DNA of 64,000 bases from Bemisia tabaci (lineage: Eukaryota > Arthropoda > Insecta > Hemiptera > Aleyrodidae), in contig NC_092794.1 in NCBI RefSeq assembly GCF_918797505.1, positions 63,349,167-63,413,166 on the forward strand, read 5' to 3'. Below are positions 42,639 through 54,912 of the stretch, one piece after another. Numbering within the stretch: position 1 is the stretch's first letter; every line of letters begins with the position of its first letter. The notes beneath the pieces are model-generated. The model searched no databases. It was not told where the DNA came from and saw only the letters and a list, made by a program, of their open reading frames with translations. The translations under genes and the position numbers were made by a program.

Positions 42639-45600
42639 AACGCAAGTAGTTCGAGGAGAGTCGAAATGACTTAAGTTCTTTTACAAATCGATGGGCAAAG
42701 TAAGAGACGACATACCTCCGTTTGCGCATTGTCGACTTCCTGCCAAACTTTATATTTTCTTCAGTTATTGGATTTGATTTTTGTCCAAGAACGATAGCTA
42801 AATCAGGCTTTTAATACAATTCCTGGGCATGTAGTCAAATTAGAGCAAGGTAGATGTCCTGCTCCTCTCATAAAAACACATTCTTACAAGGAAACATAAA
42901 TGCAGTGAGTGGAAATAAAAAGAGTTAAATTTCACCTTTGGAAACTATATGTATTTGGAAAATTTTGAACATACGTCCAAAAAAAAACAAGTGTTTAATC
43001 TTATCTCAAGGAAAAAAAATCATAAATTCTGACAAGAGCATTATGCACAATCTGTACTGCGTAATCTTAGATTCAGTTAAAACATAAAGGTGGCCTTTGC
43101 TTTTTTTTCTTTAGAATACAATATTTAAAAACCGCAAAAAGGGAAAAATTAATCAAAAGAAAACCAGTTTACTGTCCTACAATAAAACACTGTGAATTGA
43201 AATAATTCATGCGTCATGCATGAGATACTTATGATTGATAAAATGATGTATTAGTTGTGTTGGCCTACACAGAGGACGAACATTTTTCCTGGATAAGTAA
43301 GAGCAATAGGGATGCACGTAATGATACCTTCAAAAAATGTTTAAAGATTTTAATAGAATGAGACATCACCCTCCAGGGGTTTCTCAATAAGACTTAGGTT
43401 AGACTCCTAGTATACAGGTAGTTTCTAGCTTCGAGGAGTGTGACTCTCTGAATACTGCAATGGAGAAAAACTGAATGTTGGAAAAAAGGAAAGATGTGCC
43501 TGAATGCTAAAACGAACAAATAGACGATGAAACTGCAGAAATGCCGATCTCCGTTTGCAGCGATGTAGATTTTGTGCCATTCTTAACTGTCCACATAGAG
43601 AACTACTAAACATCATGTCTTGAGAACTTAGATGGTTTTTTTTTTTCTTAATGTGAAGAGCAATCTGTGGAAGTTTCAAGCCCGTGTTGGTTCCATCTCC
43701 TTTTAAAAAACAAAATAGGAATGGAAATTTCGAAACACTGCTACTGAGATACACATTTTTACACTTTCATCATCGAAATTAGCGTTCTTTTGCTAAGCAG
43801 TCATGCTGCTTACATTAAATTGCATAAAAAACTTTTCACTTTAATTGACGGTGACTCACAAAAGCGTGGGTTGAAAGAATTTTGAGCTTATACCTAAAAC
43901 TTGAATTACAAAGTTGAAATCGATCTAACTTATAATTCACAACATTAACACTAAGAGGAGTTCATTTGCCCACTAAAACAAGGAAAAATTCAAACATTGT
44001 ATGATGCCAAAATTACTGGCATTATATCAAGAACGCCTTGGCATGTTCAGTTTAGTAAAATATATAGGATGAATGAATTTTGATGTAAAAACACAATGAA
44101 AAAACATAATTAAAATGGCAATCAGTGGGAGAAACAAAAATTACAACAAAAATGATGCAGTTTGAAAAATCTTAGCGTTTATAAATAAAAAAAGAACATT
44201 TATTAAACATAATATCACAAATGAAAGGAGTGAAAAAAGAAAAAATGAGGGTTGAGACTAGTGAACAGATGAATTACTTCCAGCTGAGGGTTCCAAAATA
44301 AATTTATACACTAACTGAAAAAATGATGATGAAGGGGAAAAGAACAGGCTGTGGAAAAATACATAATATTTTTTCTCTTTTTTTCTTGCGAGTGAATTTC
44401 AATTGCATAATTTTTTTTAGGAAATGGATGTGTTAAAAAATAAAAGAAAAAAACACTAGAAGAAGCGATACTAGCTGAAGTCTAATATGCTTTGCTAAAA
44501 AGTCAATATAAAAGAACATGCTGTAACCTTTGTCTAAAATATTAAATGCCTCAGGTAAAATTGCAGTATTGGAATGTAGTTATATTCAATTCCTGTTATG
44601 TAACTCAAAAAGACAGATTAATGAAGAGAAAACGATGGTATAGCATGAATTATCGACTTTCAATATTTGACCATCTGAAGCTATGATAAAGAATCGAATA
44701 TTTGAGTGTTCGTTGCAAACAACCAAATAATCGATAATTTTCATAGGTCTAAAGTGGGAGATCACTTGATTTATGGAAAAGCAGGACACGCCACTGAAAA
44801 GGAATAATACATGTCTCCAATAAATATGGCTATGGAACAAGAAAAATTGTTTCAGGGTGTATTTAATTATGAAGTGCACCTACTTACAATGATTTTTTCA
44901 AAAAGCAAAGGCAATGATGTTAGAGGTTTTTGATAAAACTCTGACTTGAAAGCCTGCCATTATTTTCACTGTCTACTCAATAGCCGATACTTAAAACCAG
45001 ACAACAATCGTCTCTGTTCATGCAGTAACCATTTCCCTCGATTAAGGTTTTCTTGACTCTAGGTATTCTTAGAAAGAGTATTTTTGGATACCCAGTGTCA
45101 AAACCTTTCTTCTCTTTCTTCTATGGTTTGGTTTTGCCTCATACAGCCCTCTGTAACTGTGTAACTTTTCGTGAAACCATACAGTACATAAATACACAAG
45201 TACTAAAATTGTTAACTGACTTAAACCAAAATTGCTCAAAAATCAGTACAGACAAGTCAGCAGATAGAAAAATACAATATGTCAGAGGAATCATTTTCAG
45301 AATTAAATATCTCAGATTGTGCAGAAGCAAAACATGAAAAAAACCATACTTTGGAGACTAATGTGAACGGGTACAATACAAAGGTATCTAATGGGAGACA
45401 AGTGTCTTCGCTGGGATAATACAAGTAAATTAAATGCTGTTCGTGTGATAGGAGATAAAAACTTATTGTTAGTTCATCCCAAAAGTCAGAAGTGTCCAAT
45501 AATTCAAAGTTGTAGAAAGTACTTCCTGTTCCAGGAAAGGAAAATTTCAATCATCCTCAGCAAAGTACATGGAAAAAGCATTCTTCTGAACCCTAAACAG

Positions 45601-48600
45601 TTTCAAACTAACAAATCTGACTTGATATAGTATCAAATCAGAGACTGTTTGAACAGATATCGGTAGTTAAGGGCCAAAGAACCATGAGTTTATTTCTACC
45701 GATTCCAGGAATCAAGGGAAAACTCTGCTGCAGTTCCATTGCTTGCACCGTATTTTGCACTTTTAAAAACCTTTGGATATCAATGATATCATCTATAAAT
45801 ATTACAACAATTGTTTTTTATAGAAAAACCCCTCCTAAATCTCCATCATCCCTTACTAAATATTTCGATGGTGCTGACTGAATATTTTCCAAACTGTATG
45901 TTAAGTTTTTTTTGGCTCTTAACTACAAATATAAGTTTGCATTATTCTTCAAATCTTTGAACATAAATGCCAAAATGGTGATCAAATAATTGAAAATTCA
46001 AACAATTTTCCGCACATCATAAAAAGGTTTCCATTCTTTTTAAAAAATCTCAGAAAATTCTATGCCTGAGAAAAATTGGCTTTTCATACTTATTACCAAA
46101 GTCATTCCAGTTTAAGGAAGAAATTCCATAAAATTTGAGGAACTATTTTATTCATAGAAATTGAATCTAGGTATAATTTCTGTTTGTACACTTTGATAAA
46201 AGTATGAAGGAACAAAGGGGCTAATGTTTGATAATAAAACAAATTAGAATGTCGGTGGTTAAGATTTCTGCAAAGCAAAAACAATAGATGGTACAAATGT
46301 CGGTAAGGAACGATTGGCTGCATAAAAACTCTGCGCTTAAATTCATAAGATTAAAGTTACTTAACTAAATACTTAAACATAGAGGTATTATAATAACTTG
46401 AGGTCAAAAAGTAAAAACTTTAAATCTAACAGAGGGAAAAGAGGCTAAGAAAAAGGACAAAGAAAATTAGGGTGACTAAGAAAGGAACAGAAACCCATTT
46501 AGTTAGAGAATGAAAAAACAAAACGTAATTTTTGATTCTGTCAAAGAATTCTCTCTATCCCTTTCTGCATCTCTGCCAGGCTCACATTCTTAATAAGCTC
46601 ATTCTAAGAAACAACATTACTCAAAAGATGAAACATGCAGTAATACCTTGATTATCTGACCATCACTTATACAAGGCAGGTATAAGACACTGCCAAAACG
46701 CCAATATTTGTCTCTCAAAAAGAAATTTGGCAACCGCTACAAGGCTAGTGAGCTAATGGTGACGGGTAATGAATTTTGGGTGGGTGACAAATGACAATGT
46801 TCGTGACACTTTATCATGCATTCCATGAATTGTTTATTTGTTGTGCCCAACATAAGAGTGAACATAAGAGTAAGCAATCTTCGTTTTTTCTATACGAATT
46901 TCATGCAATTTTGTGTGTTTTTATGCATTTTTGGTTATACAGCGTTTTGGTATCTCGCGCAAACTTTACAGTTCATCGGACAATCGAGGTATTACTGTAC
47001 ATATAGAACACTAAATTTTGATTGCTAAGATGATGAAACAACTGACATCATGAGATCTCACTTGCGAAACCTCAAAATTGACAAAATGGATCGTCCCTTC
47101 ACGCTATTCCTTAGGGGATGACATGACCGCTCAAACTTATTTTATATCATGATAATACACGAAAGGTTGTGAAAAAATAAGTGACTGTATTCATAGATCT
47201 ATCACCTTATGGTACATTGAAAAATGATGTTTAAATTTAAAGACATTGAAAAAAGTAAGGGTAAGTATTTTCAGTACAAATCGGGTGACAAAGGGTGGTG
47301 TTAATACATTGTGCTTACGTGGGAGATGCATCATTTTATTAGTATTACTGCAGGAAATCAAGGAAGAGACCCAACATCAATTTAGGTAACAATTGAGTTT
47401 CAGGTGGGTGTAAGCCTTGACATACAATTGCATGCATCCATCTTGGGTCATTCCTTTAGCTAATTGACCTCAATTTACCCAGTTCAATTAGCTTAGCAAT
47501 ACCCTGACTAGCCAACAATTTGTAACAAGGTCCACATCGTATTTTGACTAAAATAGAAAATCGAAACCACCAAAAAGACTGAAAAAATGTCATTTTAGCC
47601 TCTGTTAGTTACCAAAAAGCACAAGCTAGGCTAATCTTTGTACCTGTAAAACTTAGTCAATTATTTAGTTTTAAAAAAACTTAAGAAAGCATACACTCAT
47701 TAAATTTGAGCCTAAAAAACTAGTAGTTTTCGTGTCAACTGACCTACTTTTGATCCAAAACTCAATTTTGAATACGCCGGATAACTAAAGCTTTATAGTC
47801 AGGGCATTACTGTACCACTAATACTTAGAAAAAAACTAGCACCGTAATATTCAAGGTAATATTACGTTTGGTTTACACAAACAAACTTGCCCCAAACTTT
47901 AGGCAAGTGGTTGCTTCAGCTTAATAATGTCACTTAGATAAATTAGTTTTAGCTTGGTTGAGACTGGTTTGATGGAGTAAAAAGTGAGGTGTTCTTTTAA
48001 ATGTACTTATGTTTCCTCAGAGTTTGTCGACAGCTGCCCTGTTTAGACAAACATGACAATCACCTACACTTTCGCTCAAATAAGACCAATATTAATAGTT
48101 CAACACTACAACGCTGATATTACAAAAAATGAAACTGCAAACACATTTTACTTTGAGATTCAGAACTCAGAAAATTAATTGAGTAAAACTCCTTTGAAAA
48201 AAAAAAATGAAAAATAAAAAAATAAAAAAATAAAAAAAAAAAAAAAAAAAACTGAGAAAAGAATCGGAGATAACAAGTGTGCATAATGTCAAAAACAAAA
48301 ACACACGCCAGCAAATAAATACACTCTATGCTGGCAATTTGAGAATCTTCATCAAAAGTTATCTATTTTTAATTTTAGGCAGGTTGGAGAGTATGAACAT
48401 GATTTAAGTAGTACAGCATCATATTTTAATTTCACAACAATGGACAGACAAATAAAATAAAATAAAGTTTTAAAATTTAAACAAAATAATAAACTAAAAA
48501 TAATCAGTACTTTTAAAAAAGTTCAGTATAAAATCAAAAAAAGAACATATAAGGAAACAGATCTGAATTTTAAATTTAAGATTTTCTTCATCAATTTCAA

Positions 48601-48941
48601 AAACCATTTCAAGAAGAGATGCTATAATTAAATTACATACATTTTGTATGTAAACTCAACAATCTAAAAAGGAAATTCTTTTCAATTCTCATTTCCTGAG
48701 GGTATTTACCACATCACTTTCTGACCAATATAATTTTGAGTGATGATGAAAACAGCTGTTTTGAAAATCAGCCCTTTGCAATGTCAAACATTTAGTAAAA
48801 ATCACAGAAAATAATTATCAAAAATGATAACGATGACTAAACATCTAAAAACTGCTAAACTATCTCGTCTTGTCATGAAAGTGGGCATAAGAAATACTGA
48901 CCTGACAGTAAAATGGAGATAAGCCTAAGGATTAGGGGTCA
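42639..48941. other. 6.3 kb AT-rich, element-poor stretch downstream of the CUEDC2-like gene
   Basis: I find no supportable coding exon on either strand and only one recognisable element (44637-44796), in sharp contrast to the rest of the window. It begins right after the stop of the minus-strand CUEDC2-like gene, so part of it is that gene's 3' untranslated region. No good minus-strand AATAAA lies within 1.5 kb of the stop; hexamers are seen at plus 47335-47340 and 46833-46838 (as TTTATT). Low-complexity A-runs occur near 48200-48250. Confidence 0.45.
44637..44796. repeat. decayed hAT-like MITE of the 23080-23243 family
   Basis: Internal ATTATCGACTTT, TGAAGCTATGATAAAGAATCG and GATAATTTTCATAGGTCTAAA match the 15333-15496 copy. 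The right end GACACGCCACTG is intact, the left end decayed. Confidence 0.6.
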
Positions 48942-49079
48942 TCAGTAGGTTTTACCTGGACGCACTGATGATGATTTCTTTGTGGTTTCTTCAGCATTTT
49001 CTGATTTCACCTCAGTAAATCTTTCACCTTTCAAACTCACAATTTTATTATCTCTATACCGTACCAATTTTTTTGGTTC
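48942..49079 (-). CDS. Cuedc2: CUEDC2-like, terminal exon
   Basis: Acceptor TGTGTTTCAG, 45 codons and TGA. Starts EPKKLVRYRDNKIVSLKGER and ends RPGKTY. The near-universal KGERF is present; the human ending is three residues longer. Confidence 0.93.
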   Translation of the reverse strand, partial: EPKKLVRYRDNKIVSLKGERFTEVKSENAEETTKKSSSVRPGKTY

Positions 49080-51976
49080 CTGAAACACACATAGAGAAAT
49101 ATTACAATTTGAACCAAATATTGTCACCTTCCAGCCAAAGTATCACAAGCTTCTCAAACTTGTTCAATTTTTACAAAAAGAAAGAAAGAAAAAAAGAACA
49201 GAATAATTAACAGAATCACTTAAAAATGTTACCTTCAGTTCTTTTGTCAACGAGATTAATCCCTGAAATTTTCATAGAAGTCCAAGGGAAAGTTTTAGAG
49301 AACAAATTAAAAGAATATAGATATATCTAGCAACATGGTGTATAGGCGTAGATGACACTTGTGATACTTTGGCCAGTTATATCAAGTTCATGCTTGGTTT
49401 CAATGAAAATACCTCAGTTTAGAGTTAGGTCTTGTTCTTCACAAACCCTATCTACTACTTGATAACACCTACAATTTACGAGAGTTGATGTAATATTCAA
49501 CTTTTCTCCCTATAAATATTCCAGATTTTTTAAATCCAGGCCAAAATTTTTTAAAATAACCAATCCTGTTAGAAGATGAAAGAGAAATCAATTTTGAGGG
49601 TATCTATTCCTGTCATGTTGGGGAAAAACGCAAGAATATGACAAAATTTGAAAAAACTCAAAAACTAGTATAGAAAAATGTTTAACAATTTATTTAACTT
49701 ATACAGGAAGCAAAGTCCACTTCGATATAATTTTGATCATTTTCACATATGCATTGATCCGAAGCAAAATTGCACAAATATTAGTGGACAGAAATCAGTG
49801 ACGGTATTATGAGCTCATTGCAAGGCCATAGGAATACCTTGATGTCAGGCTTATGTCTCAACAGTCAATACATTGCCTACAATGGTGTTCCTGGTTTCCC
49901 CCGGCCCAAAATAACACACAAAAATGAAAGTTTGGTGATACATTATCCTGCTAGAGCCATACCGATTGTGAGCAATGCGCATATTCTTGGCTCTGGCGAC
50001 TTCTCGCCTTACAGGAGCTTTCAACAGGAACGACCGCATTCTGGTCACCCAGGTAGAACCCTTCAATGGTAGTCGATACAACTGGCATGGCAGATACTGT
50101 GTTTAAAATGTATGAAATCATTAATTTTCAATGAAGCTTGTTGCTAACAATAAGCGGAGGAGGGTAGTAAAGACTTACAATTTTAGGAGCAACTGGTTTG
50201 TGTTCTTTTGAGTCTTCATCTTTATCAACATAACTATACCGAGCAATTATCCGGGACTTCAATTCTTCGTCATCAGCTAAAGATGGTGTTCTCTTGTTGC
50301 TGCACTGCGAGCCGAAAATCAAACAAAAGTTAGACATGAAATGTCATGAATATTCCGATGTAATTAAACAAAGTGTTTTCTTGGATGAATATACTTTACA
50401 GCCAATACGCCAGTGGCCTGGTGGTCTTTACACTACTTTGGCTACTTTATTCTTTAACATTTCAGGTAAAAATGATGCAAGCTAAAAAATTTAAGAGCTG
50501 TCTCTTAGAATCAAGTCTGCCTAACGCAATGAAGCAGAGATACTTTACTTGAGATTAAATGGGGAAAGTGCTGGTTTTTCGGCTATCTGGTAACATTACT
50601 AGAAACTGACATTAGCGATCAAAATTCATTAAAATGAATCACATGCATGGATGAGTGATGCCATCATTGTCTTCTTTCAGCAATCATTGAAAGGAAATTT
50701 TTACTGATTATTAAACCGTTTGTTAAGAGCATAATTTCTTATGTGTGCTTTTTAAGAGGAAACAAATATACAATTACTTCAATTCACTATGTATACCTAG
50801 CACTGGTATAGATTATTACCTGATACAAAGTTGCATTGCAAGCTAGACTCTGGCCTGTCTCTCGACGATGTAACAAAACTTGAGTTGCTTGAGTCAGGTC
50901 ATCGTTGGCAATCGTTAGACAATGCCGAATCTCCAGTTCGCTTACTCCGGGAAACATTTCAATCAACGCTTGAACAGTCTAAAAAAAAAAAATGAGTGAG
51001 ACATTCTGTGCTTCTAGGAGGAAATAGATTGTTCCGGTTATAAGTCATCAAAAGTAAATATCGAGAAAATCAAAGTGAATTTACACAAAAGAAAATCGGG
51101 TTTTAACTGACTGTTTCTAAATTTTTTGTCTAGAAGTAGAAGAAATGAGTCGGATGCTTATTGAAGTTCAATCAATACAACCTAGCTATTTGTGATATCA
51201 ACACAACGTCAGTAAAAATGTATCAAACAAAATTGTTTGCACAGATCAACAATTTGGCCACATCCGAATTTATTTCCGAAAATTAGGACCAGCAGATGCA
51301 TTTCAACTCTCACAGCATCTTCAGACAGTAGCTCCATCATTCATCTCCTAATTCAATTTTAAATTACATTGTGCTCATAGGATACGCATACCTTAAGAGA
51401 TTCCTGTTCATGAACATGTGATAAAATGTAACTAATCTCTTCAAAGGTGATAAACCCATAATTCAGGAATTTTTTGGTTAGGTATGTATGATTTTTTGAA
51501 TTTTAGAAATCATTGTACCTGATGAAACCTGAGTAAAACAAGGAAATGAATGAGGAATATAAGTGAATGAAGATTGTTCAGGTGATGAGACTCCCTCTCA
51601 TTAGTTTTCAATCCACATAAATGTAAATAAAACAGCCATTATCTATTACTAAGAACTTCGAGGACAAAGATTCTTCATCCTATGAGGGGGAAAACGGGTC
51701 TGTTGGACGCAGGAGATACGGCTAAGTGAATAGGACTTGCGATGTGTAAAACCGCTCGAAAATGACATTAGTCCCATTAAAAAAGTCTGAAGGGCAACCC
51801 TTAGTGCTCAATCCCATATTTTGAGGTACGCATTTTCAAATTTACTGTGTCTGCGGGCACTTTCCCTGAAAGGCCAACAGTCAAAAAGAAACTTGAGAAA
51901 AACCTAACCTAAATAAACAAACAATTTCACAAACTTTTTCTAGTGGATGATTTTATTTGTTTTCTGGCATTTGTTT

Positions 51977-52013
<37 letters not shown>

Positions 52014-54912
52014 AAAAACAAAAGCTTAAAATCGACTGAAATCTTGCTTAAGGAAAGTACTTAACAGATTGCAAGACTGTTTGTTTAATTATTTGGGTTT
52101 CTTTAAGTTTCCCTCTGGGCAAATCTGATTGTATGCTACTATGAAAAACCGTGGCAGACGCAGTGTATTTGAAGAAGCGTGTTACAAACTATGCAGATTG
52201 CATCTTAGGGAGTAGACTTCAGACTTTTTTGATGTGCTCAACAAGGTTTTTGAGCGAGTTTACATATAGAAGGTCTATTCACCTGGCTGTATCTCTTGCC
52301 TGCAAAAGACCTCGCATTCATGATTCCTTGTTAAGGGTTAAGCAGAGTGGACATTGCCGCTGACACTGCTGCTTGTGTCAACCTCCCTGATGAAGAGGCA
52401 AAGCGCGCTGGCGTTCAGCAATTGGCAGCTGTGCAGTCTAGAGAGAAGCAACAGATTTATTTTTTATTTTCTTCGATAACTGGAGCAATTTGACAATGCT
52501 GATGGGTTAATTGGGCTGGTCAAAGAATCCTGAATTGATGCTTGATTCTTGTAGATCAGCTAGAAATAATAAGATCTGTCCAGGCACCAACTTTCTGCGT
52601 CCAATATTGACTGAGATGTTCAGCTTTGAAAAAAACAGTTTATGACTTCATCCACCGCGGTATTTACACCTTTGGTTTCTTCCATTTTGCTTTCATCAGT
52701 CAGTGAGTCACACATTTGCACTGAATACTCAACATGAAACTTGGATGAAAGCAAGGAGTTAGAAACCAAGGGTGTCTACCGGTGTACTACCGTAGTGGCG
52801 GACGTCATAAACCAATTTTTTCAAAACGCAATATCTCGATTAATATTGCACGTGGAAAGTTCTGATTGGTCTTGTTATTTTTAGGTAATCTACAAAAGTC
52901 TAGTATCAAAACACGATTCTCTGACCAGCGCAACTAACCATTAAACAAGCTAAGCCTATCAAGCCAAATAAATATAAAGGGATGAGTAGAAAGAAGCGTT
53001 TAGATTGAGAGCTCTAATCATACATACCTCATGATCATTGGTGTCAATATAGCTGTCAGAGCTGCAACTACTTCCAGATGAGCTGGTATCCAGCTTTGAG
53101 ATTGTGTGCAATTCAGGGATGGGCTTTTGCGGCACAGATATGTTCAAAGGAGAGAGAAGTTCATCTATACTTTGTTCCAAAGTGAGTTTCCCACTATTTC
53201 GAGCTAAAAATGAACAGAATTTAGGTTATGGAGTTGAATGAGGATTGAGAAGAAAATGCATGGGGAATATTCAGTAGAGCTGTGCTGCGTGCAGACAGGG
53301 ACGCGTATTGCAGAGAGAGGGCAGAGCAGCTTGCGAAGGGAAGGTTAGTGGACCATATAGAGGGGGAATTTACGGCACATGATTTTTTCACATGAAGATT
53401 CATATGATACTTATTATTATACATTTCAAAGGATTCACGTTTCATAAATCCTTGACTGACAAGTGTATCATTATAAAAGAAGATAAAATAGTGCGTATGA
53501 GGGCACAAGAATCAATAAAAGATGGTAAAAAAAAGTTGCAGTAGTAACATCCAAGATGTTAAAAATCTGCGCGAAAACTCGTGAATGTTGTTATAAATGC
53601 TACAAATGTTAATTCCACAGGGCTAGTATGGCACTACAACAGCCAAAGTGTCCATAACAAAATTCAAGAGGTGTCGCGCAGATTTTTAACATCCAGGATC
53701 TTACTTCAGCAATTTTTTTTTTTCCGTGTAGGCAAAATTGATAGCTGATAGGAAAGACAAAATTGCATCTTTTATTAGAAAATTTGTTAATCCAATTTTA
53801 ATTTTTCAAATTGAATAGGTTGATGAACTTTCCTTGAATCATACATAGAACTTGGAGAGAGTGTTTTCCTCTTGTTTTATGATTTCAAAGTAATTATTGG
53901 AAAATTGTCATCCCCGAAAAGTTACTAGTTGTACTTCTATCACCTAGATGTGGTCCAGATTCAATATTTTAACAATAATGCGATTAATTAGGTGCTTTAA
54001 ACTAGGTGCTTATTAAGTCCAATGGTAGGAAAAAAAACAAACTTACATGATTGTTCCTCACGCAGAGAAGCGGCAAGATCGAACACCCAATGACAAACAT
54101 CAACATTAGCAATGCATGAAAACTCAGGAATATATGCTGACATCATTTCTGAAAAAGCATCTACGTCAAAACTGTCCTCTCCACTCTCCTCTCCTACATC
54201 TTCAAGGATGCTGACCACATAGTTTAAAACTATATCATCAATAGAGCTGCAACACATGAAAAACAAACATTTTAAGAGGAGGCAATGAGAAGGAAATAAA
54301 TGTTGAACAGTAGATTCCTAACCTGACAGTTTTGAAAAAATTGAATCATCATTTTTGGAGGGTCTGCTGTTATAAATTAGAGTTTTTCATTTTGAGTTTG
54401 TGAAAATTCTTCGATCACCTAGGTACTGTTGCTGTCACAAAAATTGTTAAATGGCTTGTATCGCACTTATTTAAATGGTCTATACAAATGCCTGGCATGA
54501 TAAGTCTCATTATTTCAATGTAAGATATTTACTGATGTTAGGCACCAGATTACTTTGAAACATTCAGCTCTCAGAATAATTTTGATTGAATCTTGGAGAC
54601 TGATGAGGAAGTCAAAACTTCTTCACAATGTAAAGACCAGGAATTAGGGAAATTATGGAAGCATTCAGTTTTCAGAATATTTTAAGCCAGCTCTGAAAAA
54701 CTTGGAACTTTTAAGATACAGATTCCTTCTTCCAGGTAATGCCTTAAATTTGTGATATATTTTACATGAGCTTCCTGATTTGTTTGAAAAAAAGTAAGGC
54801 ATGGAAAAAGCTGTTACCTCAGTTGTGCTGTTGTTATGAATTGCTGCAAAAATTTGAGAAGTGACTCTTTGACAATGGCCTCTTTGTCAGTATTTGCTAG
54901 TGTTTGAGACAT
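48942..54912 (-). CDS. Cuedc2: CUE domain-containing protein 2 (CUEDC2) orthologue
   Basis: Six coding exons (54912-54818, 54246-54047, 53203-53028, 50978-50820, 50304-50179, 49079-48942) sum to 894 bases: 297 residues and a TGA. Every intron is GT-AG and the phases match throughout. Residues 34-49 (IDDIVLNYVVSILEDV) and the following SEMMSAYIPEF match the conserved CUEDC2 N-terminus. Residues about 158-200 are a CUE ubiquitin-binding domain with MFP at 165-167 and a di-leucine at 192-193. The C-terminal KKLVRYRDNKIVSLKGERF is the family's signature tail. Human CUEDC2 is 287 residues, so length fits. The family binds ubiquitin and, in vertebrates, regulates steroid receptor turnover, IKK/NF-kB signalling and APC/C; insect function is unknown to me. 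A serine-rich acidic linker lies at about 138-152. The ATG follows directly on a strong acceptor, so an upstream exon must exist. Confidence 0.93.
49123..49376. repeat. decayed foldback of the GGCCAAAGTATCACAAG family, copy 4
   Basis: GTCACCTTCCAGCCAAAGTATC at the left and ACTTGTGATACTTTGGCCAG at the right, little pairing left between. It lies in the last intron of the CUEDC2-like gene, about 45 bases from the acceptor. Confidence 0.6.
50179..50304 (-). CDS. Cuedc2: CUEDC2-like, penultimate exon
   Basis: Acceptor GGCTCGCAG (the first of two nearby AGs; only this keeps phase 0), donor AAATT|GTAAGT. Residues 211-252, with ELKSRIIARYSYVDKDEDSK and HKPVAPKI, which align to the human KDELK...HRPMAPK segment. 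Confidence 0.92.
50820..50978 (-). CDS. Cuedc2: CUEDC2-like, CUE domain exon
   Basis: Acceptor T-run plus AG, donor CAG|GTAATA. Residues 158-210. Contains VQALIEMFPGVSELEIRHCL and ATQVLLHRRE. The MFP hallmark is kept, whereas human CUEDC2 has VFP, suggesting an ordinary ubiquitin-binding surface. Confidence 0.92.
51979..52011 (-). repeat. poly(T) run of 33
   Basis: Uninterrupted T-run on the plus strand inside a CUEDC2-like intron. It could be the poly(A) tail of a minus-strand retro-insertion, or a simple repeat. Confidence 0.6.
52150..52470 (+). pseudogene. possible decayed coding fragment in an intron
   Basis: Two plus-strand frames follow each other. One starts with ATG at 52151 in the MADAVYLKKRV frame and ends near 52363. 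The other begins near 52348 (VDIAADTAACVNLPDEEAKR, then AGVQQLAAVQSREKQQ). Together they look like a protein with one frameshift. I do not recognise the protein. The fragment lies in the CUEDC2-like intron between 53027 and 50979. Confidence 0.2.
53028..53203 (-). CDS. Cuedc2: CUEDC2-like, linker exon
   Basis: Acceptor ATTTTTAG, donor GAG|GTATGT. Residues 99-157: KLTLEQSIDELLSPLNIS, then a serine-rich stretch (SSSGSSCSSDSY) ending TNDHE. This linker is poorly conserved in the family, as expected. Confidence 0.85.
53542..53703. repeat. TIR element in a CUEDC2-like intron
   Basis: AGTAACATCCAAGATGTTAAAAATCTGCGCG at the left pairs with CGCGCAGATTTTTAACATCCAGGATCTTACT at the right, about 100 bases of interior. 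No other copy recognised in the window. Confidence 0.6.
54047..54246 (-). CDS. Cuedc2: CUEDC2-like, conserved N-terminal helix exon
   Basis: Acceptor GTGTTGCAG, donor ATCAT|GTAAGT. Encodes residues 33-98, including VVSILEDVGEESGEDSFDVD and the SEMMSAYIPEF motif shared with vertebrate CUEDC2. Confidence 0.92.
54818..54912 (-). CDS. Cuedc2: CUEDC2-like, first core coding exon
   Basis: TTCCCCTTCCAG|ATG, then 31 codons plus AG, donor GAG|GTAACAG. Reads MSQTLANTDKEAIVKESLLK and ends TTAQL, with a serine completed by the next exon. Confidence 0.88.

Noticed and set aside
48942..54912. Alternative acceptors within the CUEDC2-like gene (second AG at the 50304 exon)
   Set aside because: It shifts the frame, whereas the first AG keeps phase 0 and the conserved sequence.
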